Shown one piece after another: positions 46,448 through 54,516 of a DNA stretch of 64,000 nt. Position 1 is the first letter of the stretch. Each line of letters opens with the position of its first letter. Made by a program: the position numbers and the translations under genes. Under the pieces are notes generated by a model that searched no databases, had not been told where the DNA came from, and saw only the letters and a program-made list of their open reading frames with translations. The DNA is from Pseudoxanthomonas sp. SE1 (GTDB lineage Bacteria > Pseudomonadota > Gammaproteobacteria > Xanthomonadales > Xanthomonadaceae): the NCBI RefSeq assembly GCF_029542205.1, contig NZ_CP113783.1:3649001-3713000 (forward strand). The letters are read 5' to 3'.

Positions 46448-49400
46448 TCAGAACTTGTATGTCAGGCCCAGGTAAGCGACGCGGCCCGCATAACCATTGG
46501 TGTAGAAGCGGTCCTTGGTGTCGTTGCCCAGGTGCGAGCGCGTCTCTTCCTCGGTCAGATTCAGCACCGATGCGCTGATGCTGAGTGCCGGGGTGATGTT
46601 GTATGCCGCATTCAGGTCGATCTGATAGTACGGCTCTTCGTAGACGTTCAGGCCGTTGAACAGCCCTTGCACCACTTCGCCCCGCCGGTTGTACGAGGCG
46701 CGCAGCAACAGATTCTGCGCTTCGTAGAACACGGTGAAGTTGGTCTGGTTCTTGGCGCTGCCGACCAGCGGCGACTCGCCGAGCTCGGTACCGTCGCCCA
46801 GGGTGATCGCCGCTTCGTTGGTGTCGTTGTAGGTGTAGTTGAACTGGAAGCCCAGACCGAAATCCAGGGTGTGCTGCGCATACAGTTCGACACCCTGGGA
46901 CACCGCGTCGCGACCGCCGGCGTCCGTCGAGTAGTTCTGCACGGTCACGGTCTGGCCGTTGATGACCATCTCCACGTCGGCGATCACCGGTACGGCGAAG
47001 TTGCTGACGTCCTTGCGGAACAGACCAACACCCACCACCGAGCCCGGTTGGAAGTACCACTCCAGGCCCACGTCGTACTGGTTGGCCTTGTACGCTTCCA
47101 GTCGCTTGTTGCTGCCGGAACCGTACCAGCCCAACTCACCCGCACCACCGGTCAGGCGGCGGTCGTCGACATACTCCTGACTGAAGTAGTTCAGGCTGCC
47201 GGGTGCGGCGATGTCGGCGTAGCTTGGGCGCGAGATCACCTTGGCCGCGGCTGCGCGCAGCACCAGGTTCTCGGTCAGGTCGTAGGCCAGGTTGAAGCTC
47301 GGCAGTATGTCGGTGTAGCTGCGGTCGAGCGCGTTGATTTCGTACGTCTCGGGCCGCCCCACCCTGTCGGTAAGCCGCCAGTACCCTTCGCTGCCGCAGT
47401 AGGTCCCTGTGGGTGCCCCGGCAGGTGTGGTAGCGCCTTGCAGGCAGGCGAGCGGGTTGCCGGCGGCATCGTCGAAGAAGTAGTCGTTGTAGGACGTGAC
47501 CTTGTCCGTCGAGTCGGCATGCTGGCTGGTGCCCACGATGCGCACGCCGATGTTGCCGCGCAGACGTTCGGTGCGGAAGTTGGCCTGGAGGTAGGTGGAA
47601 TAGATCTCTTCGTCGACGTTGTAGACGAAGTTGTCCTCCTCCCGGGTCTGCATCGGGCCGTACGTACCGTTGAGGTAGGCGATATAGGCCGGATAGTTGA
47701 TGGCCGGATAGGCGCTGGCATTGATGCCGCCCGCCAGGTTGCCCATCTGGTACAGGAAATCCGGCGAGAACTGGGTGGCGATGCTGTTGCAGCCGCCATT
47801 CCAGTAGCGATTCTCATAGTCGCTTGGATCGGTGCCCGGACACACCCAGTAACTGTTGCCGGTGCTGCGGTGGATGCCACCATCCCGACCCTTGACGCCG
47901 AACTGGATCGACTCCAGGAACTTGCCGTCGGTGTACCAGGTGGTATCGATCTGGGCGTACTTCTGCTCGGTACTGTTACGGGTCCAGGACGAACCGGTCG
48001 ACCCCAAGTCGACCTGCAGGATGCCGTTCTGCAGGTTCTGCATCAGTTCGGGCGAGAACGTCATCGTCGGCGTGCCGGTCAGGTCCCACGAACTGGCGAA
48101 GTTGCCGTTCGTCCAGCTGCCGTCCGCATTCTGGCGGCGCGGCTTGAGCGGCACTGCGAACTGCAGCTCCGGACCGCCCTTGGCCCAGGTGCGCCCGCCC
48201 TTGAACGAGACATCCACCGACTCGCCACGCCACTCGGCCGCGAAGTCGGCAGTCTGCGACAACGACTCCTCGATGTTGTAGCTGCCGGTGATCTGCGGCG
48301 TCGGCACGGTGCAGTCGTCCGAACCCCAGCCACCCCGCGCCATGCCGGCGGCGACGGCCTCGTCCTCGCTGCAGTAATACGTCTTGCCCGGATGCAGGCT
48401 GTAGTCCGCGCCAGTGACGATGGTGCCGCTCGGATCGAACCTCAGCCCGTCGAGCAGGCGGCCGCCCCGCCAGTTGCCGTCACCGAAGTAGCGCGCAATG
48501 TTCCATTCCGGCACCTTGAGCGTGTTGGTCTGCGAGTCCTGCGACAGGTCGAAGCGGAAGTAGTTCGCCGTCAGCGTCAGGTTGTCGGTCGGCTTGAACT
48601 GCAGGGTGAACTGGCCGCCCTTGCGCTCGCGTTCTTCTTCCTTGACGTTGAGGTTGACCGAGGTCGGCATCATGAAGCCGGTGTAATAGTTGCCGTTCTG
48701 GTCCCAGAAGCCCGTGCCGCCCCACCAGTTCGAGTTGAAGTCGGAGGGTTGGCCATTGACGTCGACGGCGGTGCCGCCTTCGTCGCGGCCGTACCACTGC
48801 CAGCCTTCGGTGCTGGCGCCCATGGTGCGCGTGGTGCGCTTCTGTTGCGTGTAACCGACGAAGACGCCGAAGCGGTCGTCCTTGTCGTGCCACGAATACG
48901 AGCCCGAGAATTGGCCGTCGGTCTTCTTGGTGGTGTCGGCCCAGGTACCGTCAACGGAGACGAAGCCGGTGTTGGATTCCAGTTCCAGCGGCCGGCGCGT
49001 GTGCAGGATCACGGTGCCGCCGACGCCGCCTTCATCGATGCGCGCTTCCGGCGTCTTGAACAGCTCGGCGCTGGACAGCATGTTCGACGGCAGCAGCATG
49101 TAGTTGAACGACCGGGTCGGGTCCCCATTGGACTCGGCCGTGGCGATGTAGTTGCCGTTGAGCTGAGTGAGGGTCAGTTCCGAGGAAAGGCCGCGGACGC
49201 TGACATTCTTTCCCTCGCCGCCGTCTCGGGTAACGATGACGCCGGGCACGCGCTGCAGCGCGTCGGCCACGTTCTTGTCGGGGAACTTGCCGACATCCTC
49301 GGCAGTGATCACCTCGACGATGGCGTTCGCGTTGCGCTTCTGGTCCAGGCTCTGTTCGATCGAGTAGCGGTAGCCGGTGACGGTGACCTTGTCCAGGTCC

Positions 49401-49534
49401 GTGGCGGCGGAACCGCCCTGCTCCGCCGTCGCCTCTTGCGCGAGCGCGACGCCCGGCAGTACGACGGTGGCCAGCGCGACGGCGATGGCGGCGGATAGAG
49501 AATTGCGGATGCGTACGTGTGGCGTGCCTTTCAT
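46448..49534 (-). CDS. TonB-dependent receptor for glycans
   Basis: The 1028-residue outer-membrane protein has a signal peptide (about residues 1-32), a TonB box region (LDKVTVTGYRYSIEQSLDQK), a plug domain (VADALQRVPGVIVTRDGGEG, NVSVRGLSSE) and a 22-strand barrel that ends YLGLTYKF with a terminal Phe. The form resembles the large receptors of Xanthomonadaceae carbohydrate loci. It probably imports manno-oligosaccharides or glycopeptides. Two LacI-type operators lie upstream at 49582 and 49705. GAGAGGGTGA precedes the ATG at 49534. Confidence 0.95.
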   Translation of the reverse strand: MKGTPHVRIRNSLSAAIAVALATVVLPGVALAQEATAEQGGSAATDLDKVTVTGYRYSIEQSLDQKRNANAIVEVITAEDVGKFPDKNVADALQRVPGVIVTRDGGEGKNVSVRGLSSELTLTQLNGNYIATAESNGDPTRSFNYMLLPSNMLSSAELFKTPEARIDEGGVGGTVILHTRRPLELESNTGFVSVDGTWADTTKKTDGQFSGSYSWHDKDDRFGVFVGYTQQKRTTRTMGASTEGWQWYGRDEGGTAVDVNGQPSDFNSNWWGGTGFWDQNGNYYTGFMMPTSVNLNVKEEERERKGGQFTLQFKPTDNLTLTANYFRFDLSQDSQTNTLKVPEWNIARYFGDGNWRGGRLLDGLRFDPSGTIVTGADYSLHPGKTYYCSEDEAVAAGMARGGWGSDDCTVPTPQITGSYNIEESLSQTADFAAEWRGESVDVSFKGGRTWAKGGPELQFAVPLKPRRQNADGSWTNGNFASSWDLTGTPTMTFSPELMQNLQNGILQVDLGSTGSSWTRNSTEQKYAQIDTTWYTDGKFLESIQFGVKGRDGGIHRSTGNSYWVCPGTDPSDYENRYWNGGCNSIATQFSPDFLYQMGNLAGGINASAYPAINYPAYIAYLNGTYGPMQTREEDNFVYNVDEEIYSTYLQANFRTERLRGNIGVRIVGTSQHADSTDKVTSYNDYFFDDAAGNPLACLQGATTPAGAPTGTYCGSEGYWRLTDRVGRPETYEINALDRSYTDILPSFNLAYDLTENLVLRAAAAKVISRPSYADIAAPGSLNYFSQEYVDDRRLTGGAGELGWYGSGSNKRLEAYKANQYDVGLEWYFQPGSVVGVGLFRKDVSNFAVPVIADVEMVINGQTVTVQNYSTDAGGRDAVSQGVELYAQHTLDFGLGFQFNYTYNDTNEAAITLGDGTELGESPLVGSAKNQTNFTVFYEAQNLLLRASYNRRGEVVQGLFNGLNVYEEPYYQIDLNAAYNITPALSISASVLNLTEEETRSHLGNDTKDRFYTNGYAGRVAYLGLTYKF

Positions 49535-49581
49535 TTCAATCACCCTCTCCCAAGATTGATTAGCTGCTGACGCAAAATTGT

Positions 49582-49595
49582 TTGGATCGATCCAA
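49582..49595. promoter_or_regulatory. LacI-type operator upstream of the TonB receptor gene
   Basis: TTGGATCGATCCAA is a perfect palindrome, extended by T and A on each side, 48 bp before the receptor ATG. The rest of the spacer 49535-49880 holds the second operator at 49705 and no gene that I can support. Confidence 0.78.
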
Positions 49596-49704
49596 AATTC
49601 CGGTTCGATGAATCTGTTTTCCTTGGAAGGCAGTACGTCCACACAATCCGGCAAGCGCACCCTTCCGCTGCGCCTCCCCCTCCCACTTGCCAGTTATGCC
49701 GGAA

Positions 49705-49718
49705 TTAGATCGGTCTAA
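49705..49718. promoter_or_regulatory. Variant LacI-type operator, second site of the receptor promoter
   Basis: TTAGATCGGTCTAA matches the locus operator at 11 of 14 positions and is the centre of a longer palindrome with 9-bp perfect arms (49701-49722). It lies 123 bp from the first site, a spacing that would allow looping. Confidence 0.55.
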
Positions 49719-49880
49719 TTCCGCCGCGCGAATAATTACCATAATGTTTCAGTGCATGCATGCTGCCGCGCAGCATCCCCTCCGCATCTCCGGTGACACG
49801 TGCAGGACACGCGATCCAGGATCGCTGACATCGCACCCTGTCCGTCCCTCATCGGTGCACGACAAGGGACGGTGACCACC

Positions 49881-52800
49881 CTATCGCTCGGATACGCTCA
49901 GGACCGTGGTCGGCATCAGCAGTTCCAGCTCCGCAACGTCGATCACCGCACCGTTCGTGAACTGCAACCGGTACTCACGGAAGTCGCCGGGGCTGCCGAT
50001 ACGGAACGGCCTGAGCTGCTGCGACCACCTGAAATCCTCGGCGCGCCGTTCGTCCAGTGTCGCCCACGAACCCGTCCCGTTGCGCCCTTGCAGCTTCCAG
50101 CCCAGCCCCGCCAACGGCGCGCTGCCACTGGTGATGGTGTAGTGGCTCGCGCGGGTCGCCGTCCGGAACCGGACATCGATCGTCGCCTGTACCGGCAAGG
50201 GCAGCGAGGTGGCGGCATCATCGTCGAACACGGCCGACGGCGCGTGCCCCGCCAGCGCGATGGCCTCCGCGTTGCGCGACGCATCCGTCAGGCCCGCAGG
50301 CGCCGCACCCGGCGCGGTCATCGAGGGAGGAAGCGCATCGGCTCCGCTTCCCCACGTGGACGGCGTGCTGCCCATGACGAATTCCAGGACGCCGCCGTTG
50401 GCGATGTCCTCATGCCGGAGCCAGGCGCGATCCCACGGACGACCGTTGAGCTTCAGCGACTGCACATAGACGTTGCGGTCGTCGTTGCCGTGGGCGATGA
50501 CGGTAAGCGTGCGCCCATTCTCGAGCCGCACATCGACACGCTTGAACGCAGGCGAGCCGATCACGTACTCCGGCGCGCCCATGCGCAACGGGTACAAGCC
50601 CATCATGCCAAACAGGTACCACGCCGACATCTCGCCGTTGTCTTCGTCGCCGGGATAGCCCTGGCCGATCTCGCTGCCCAGGTAAAGCCGGCGCAGCACG
50701 TCGCGGGTGATGCGCTGCGTCTTCCAGGGCTGCCCGGTGGCGGCATACAGCCAGGGAATATGGTGCGAAGGCTGGTTGCTGTGCGCGTACATGCCCATCC
50801 GCACATCACGCGCTTCGGTCATTTCATGGATGACGTTGCCATAGGTGCCCGCGAACTCGCGGCCCGCGGTTTCAGGCGTGGCGAAGAACTCGTCCAGGCG
50901 AGCCGCCAGCGCCTTTTCCCCGCCCAGCAGCGTCGCCAGTCCCGCGACGTCGTGCGGCACGGTGAACGCGAACGTCCATGCATTGGCCTCGGTGTAGTCG
51001 CCGCCCCACATGCGCGGATCGAAGTCCGCCGCCGACTGCCCCCACGCCCCCTTCGCATCGCGCCCCCGGAAGAACCGGGTGGCCGGATCGAACAGGTGCG
51101 CATAGTCGGTGGCGCGGGCCTGGAAGTACTCGGCCTCCTCGCGATAGCGCTGCGCGCGCGCAGGATCGCCTTCATCGGCGGCCAGCGCCTGGCCGAACCG
51201 GGCCAGGCCGAAGTCGTTGATCGCACCTTCGAGGGTCCACGACAGGCCTTCGTGCACGGCATTGTCCGCGTAGCCGCGATACATCGAATGCACCAGCCCC
51301 TTGCGCCCCACGTTGGACACGGGCGCAACCACCGTCGCGTTGCGCAGCGCGGCCTCGTAGGCCTCCCCGGCATCGAAGCCCCGCACGCCCTTGAGCCAGG
51401 CGTCTGCAAACGCGACATCGGAGCTGGTGCCGACCATCAGGTCCGCATAGCCGGGCGACGACCAGCGGGCGATCCAGCCGCCGTCGCGATACTGCTGCAG
51501 GAAGCCGTCGATCATGTCGCCGGCGCGCCCGGGCGCGAACAGCGCGTAAGCCGGCCAGCTGGTGCGGAACGTGTCCCAGAAGCCATTGTTGACGTAGATC
51601 CTGCCGGTACGGATCGGCGCGGACGTGCGCAGCGCATCGCCGCCGGTATTGTCCTTGGACCAGCTGTTCTGGTCGGCGTGCCGCCAGTCGGGCTGTTCGA
51701 CGCTGCCGACGTTCTCATGCGCGATGTTCGGATACAGGAACAGGCGGTAGAGATTGGAATAGACCGTCGTCAGCTGGTCTTCGCTCGCACCGTCCACCGT
51801 CACCCGCCCGAGCAGCGCATCCCATGCCGTCTGCGCACGCTCGCGCACGGTGTCGAAATCCGCCGTGCCGATCTCCTGTTCCAGATTGCGCCGCGCCTGT
51901 TCCACCGAGATCAGCGACGTGGCGATGCGCATGTTCACTTCATCGCCGTCGCCACGCGCGAACTTGATGTAGTGCGTGGGGCGTCCGGTCTCGATCGCAC
52001 CGCTGTCGGCCCACGGCCGGTCGAAGGTCGCGTACACGAACATCCGGGTGGCGCCGTTCGACAGCCCGCTGCGGGTCTCGGTGTAGCCGTGCAGCGTCTG
52101 CGTGCCGGGGTCCAGCGTCAGGCCTGCGCGTGCATCCACGTTGTCGAACAGGAGGTTCGCATCCCCGCCGCGCGGGAACCGGAACCGGAAGATCGCCGCG
52201 CGTTCGCTCGGCGCGATCTCGGCGCGAATGCCGTTGTCGAAATCGACCCGGTAGGTATGGGGTCTGGCGAGCTCATTGTCGTGCGAGAACGACAGTGCCC
52301 GGCGTTCGCGGTCGGCATCGGGCACGCCGCGCGTGGACGATGGCATCACCTGGAAGGTCTGGCGGTCGCCCATCCACGGGCTGGGCTGGTGACTGATGGA
52401 CAGCGCCTGCAGGCGCGGCCGGTTGTCGGCACCGTTGTGCTCGCTCCAGCGATAGAGCCATGCCAGCGTGCCCGCGTCGGTGACCGGCACCCAGAAGTTG
52501 AAGCCATGCGGCATTGCGGTCGCGGGAATGTTGTTGCCGCGCGAGAACGTGCTGTTGGACTGCGTGCCACGGTTGGTCAATACCAGGTCGCTGGGACGCT
52601 GCGCCAGCGTGCGCGGCGTTTCGGCGAGGGCGATATCGTCGATCCAGCCACTCGCGCCGGCACGCGAGCCGGGGGCCAGTTCCAGCTCGATGGCCTTGAT
52701 GCGTCGCCCGCGCAAGGCGGGCATGTCGCCCAGGCGGACCTGTTTCCTCGCCCACTGCCGGGGGTACAGCGTCATGGACGCCGCCTGGCCGGCCGCACCG

Positions 52801-53240
52801 ACCGCTGCCCCCTGCTGATCGCGCGCGCCGGTATCCGTCAGCCGTGTGCCATCGTCGAAGACCAGGTCCAGCGACACGCCGGTGGAGGTGGCAACATCGC
52901 CGTCGATGATCTCGGGCAGCACCATCCATGACAGCGTGGTTTCCTCGCCGATCTCGACATCGACCGCGTACAGACGCGCACGCGCCGCCGCACTGCCGCG
53001 GTACTGCAAGGCATGCATGCCGCTGTAGCCCATGTCGCGTTTTGCCGCGTAGGGCTGTTCCGGGCCGTTGCCCACGGCCAGGCGCAGGCCGCCCGCTTCC
53101 GTCGTCACGGGCACGGGCTGGCCCGGTTCGAACGATGTCGAGAAATGCGCCTCGCGCGCGCCGGCACCGCTGGAGGCCAGAAGCAACAGGGCGGCGAGGA
53201 CGCGGGCGGATGCACCGCGGCAGCGGGCGGCGTCAGGCAT
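49881..53240 (-). CDS. GH92 family protein with Gln at the general-acid position and C-terminal discoidin-like domain (copy 2)
   Basis: The 1119-residue exported protein has a signal peptide (about residues 5-28), an N-terminal beta-sandwich of about 190 residues (SFEPGQPVPVTTEAGG), the GH92 domain, and a C-terminal F5/8-type carbohydrate-binding domain (about 985-1119). The conserved motif reads AHSNQPSHHIPWLY, with Gln823 where Glu is usual. The same change is known from GH92 enzymes that release mannose-1-phosphate-linked mannose from phosphomannan, where the leaving group needs no acid. The base region reads GDEDNGEMSAWYLF. It starts inside the end of the isomerase gene with an 8-bp overlap. 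Confidence 0.9.
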   Translation of the reverse strand: MPDAARCRGASARVLAALLLLASSGAGAREAHFSTSFEPGQPVPVTTEAGGLRLAVGNGPEQPYAAKRDMGYSGMHALQYRGSAAARARLYAVDVEIGEETTLSWMVLPEIIDGDVATSTGVSLDLVFDDGTRLTDTGARDQQGAAVGAAGQAASMTLYPRQWARKQVRLGDMPALRGRRIKAIELELAPGSRAGASGWIDDIALAETPRTLAQRPSDLVLTNRGTQSNSTFSRGNNIPATAMPHGFNFWVPVTDAGTLAWLYRWSEHNGADNRPRLQALSISHQPSPWMGDRQTFQVMPSSTRGVPDADRERRALSFSHDNELARPHTYRVDFDNGIRAEIAPSERAAIFRFRFPRGGDANLLFDNVDARAGLTLDPGTQTLHGYTETRSGLSNGATRMFVYATFDRPWADSGAIETGRPTHYIKFARGDGDEVNMRIATSLISVEQARRNLEQEIGTADFDTVRERAQTAWDALLGRVTVDGASEDQLTTVYSNLYRLFLYPNIAHENVGSVEQPDWRHADQNSWSKDNTGGDALRTSAPIRTGRIYVNNGFWDTFRTSWPAYALFAPGRAGDMIDGFLQQYRDGGWIARWSSPGYADLMVGTSSDVAFADAWLKGVRGFDAGEAYEAALRNATVVAPVSNVGRKGLVHSMYRGYADNAVHEGLSWTLEGAINDFGLARFGQALAADEGDPARAQRYREEAEYFQARATDYAHLFDPATRFFRGRDAKGAWGQSAADFDPRMWGGDYTEANAWTFAFTVPHDVAGLATLLGGEKALAARLDEFFATPETAGREFAGTYGNVIHEMTEARDVRMGMYAHSNQPSHHIPWLYAATGQPWKTQRITRDVLRRLYLGSEIGQGYPGDEDNGEMSAWYLFGMMGLYPLRMGAPEYVIGSPAFKRVDVRLENGRTLTVIAHGNDDRNVYVQSLKLNGRPWDRAWLRHEDIANGGVLEFVMGSTPSTWGSGADALPPSMTAPGAAPAGLTDASRNAEAIALAGHAPSAVFDDDAATSLPLPVQATIDVRFRTATRASHYTITSGSAPLAGLGWKLQGRNGTGSWATLDERRAEDFRWSQQLRPFRIGSPGDFREYRLQFTNGAVIDVAELELLMPTTVLSVSER

Positions 53241-54516
53241 TGCTGCGCAGCACTGACAGGACGTCATGACAGGCTCCCATGGTGTGGTAGTCCGTTTTTC
53301 CGGCAGGACTCTTGTTGTCGTCGTACTTGCGGTTCTCGCGATCCAGGATGCGGAACCACGCGCCATGTGCGTGGTCGATCATGTGCCGCCACGCGTAGTC
53401 CCACAGGCGTTCGTACCATTGCCAGTAGCGCTCCTCGCCGGTGGCCCTGGCCAAGCGCGCCGCACAGGCCAGCGACTCGGCCTGTACCCAGAAGTACTTG
53501 TCGTCGTCGCAGATGAAATGGCGTCCGTCGGGCAGCGATGGACCTGCGATGTCCTTGCGCAGCGACTCCGGGGCGAAGCCGTAGACCAGTCCGCCGAACT
53601 CCGCGTCCCACGATGCTTCCATCGAGCGGTCGAACAACTCCGCGGCACGCGGTACCAGCCAGTCGGCGGGCGTCGCGCCTGCATCACGCAGATGGCCGTC
53701 CAGGATCAGCAGCAGCTTGGCCCATTCGGTCTGGTGCCCGGGCTGGAAACCCCACGGTCGGAACAGGTGCCGGGGATCGTCGCGATGGTAGTCGGTGTCG
53801 ACCTGCCAGTCCGCGTCGTAGTGTTCCCAGACCAGGCCCTCGCTCTGCGCGGCCTGGCGCCGGGTCATGTGGTCGGCCAGCTGCAGCGCGCGCTGCAGGT
53901 AGCGGCGCTCATGGCTCGCCTCGTAGGCGGCCAGCATGGCCTCGCACATGTGCATGTTGGCGTTCTGTCCGCGATACGGGCTGAACTGCCAGCCGCGCGT
54001 GGCTTCGTCACGGTACAGGCCATGCTCCGGCTCCCAGTAGCGTGTTTCCAGCAGCTCCCAGTGGGCGTCCATCCAGGCCCGGCACTCCTCCACGCCTGCG
54101 CGCAGCGCGATGGAATACGCCAGCAGGACAAAGGCGGCACCGTAGCAATGCTGCGTGGTGTCTTCCGGCACACCGTCCCGCAGCGTCCAGAAATAGCCGC
54201 CGCTCTGCGGGTCGAGATGCCGCTCGCGCAGGAAGGCAAGCCCGTGGCGCACGGCCTTCATGTACACATCGCGCAGCGCAGGATCTTCCTCGCCGAACTC
54301 GCGGGCCGCGGTGGCGTAGTTGAAGACGAAGCGGGTACTGCTGACCAGGTGGCGGTGCCCGGCATCGTAGACGCGTCCATCGTCCTTGAAGTAGTGGAAG
54401 AAGCCACCCGCCGGATCGATGCAGCGCGGATGGTAGAACGCCATGGTCCTGCGGAGGTGGTCGCGCAGGAAGGCTTCGCTGCGGAAGTCGTCGTGCATGG
54501 GAACGGACTGCGTCAT
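53233..54516 (-). CDS. AGE-family sugar isomerase, probably D-mannose isomerase
   Basis: The 427-residue protein is an (alpha/alpha)6-barrel of the N-acylglucosamine 2-epimerase family. Motifs include RFVFNYATAAREFG, NANMHMCEAMLAAYEAS, GHQTEWAKLL and DYHTMGACHDVL, which fit the mannose isomerase/YihS branch with its two catalytic His residues rather than ATP-dependent epimerases. It would convert mannose to fructose in the cytoplasm for the fructokinase. Its ATG overlaps the GH2 stop (ATGA) and its end overlaps the GH92 start. Confidence 0.9.
   Translation of the reverse strand: MTQSVPMHDDFRSEAFLRDHLRRTMAFYHPRCIDPAGGFFHYFKDDGRVYDAGHRHLVSSTRFVFNYATAAREFGEEDPALRDVYMKAVRHGLAFLRERHLDPQSGGYFWTLRDGVPEDTTQHCYGAAFVLLAYSIALRAGVEECRAWMDAHWELLETRYWEPEHGLYRDEATRGWQFSPYRGQNANMHMCEAMLAAYEASHERRYLQRALQLADHMTRRQAAQSEGLVWEHYDADWQVDTDYHRDDPRHLFRPWGFQPGHQTEWAKLLLILDGHLRDAGATPADWLVPRAAELFDRSMEASWDAEFGGLVYGFAPESLRKDIAGPSLPDGRHFICDDDKYFWVQAESLACAARLARATGEERYWQWYERLWDYAWRHMIDHAHGAWFRILDRENRKYDDNKSPAGKTDYHTMGACHDVLSVLRSNA

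Noticed and set aside
46532..49498. A 988-codon open frame antisense to the TonB receptor
   Set aside because: The minus-strand receptor is unambiguous; the plus frame is a composition shadow.
49800..52931. A 1043-codon open frame antisense to GH92 copy 2
   Set aside because: It mirrors the GH92 coding strand, has no plausible start region and reads as Arg/Ala/Val-rich low complexity.
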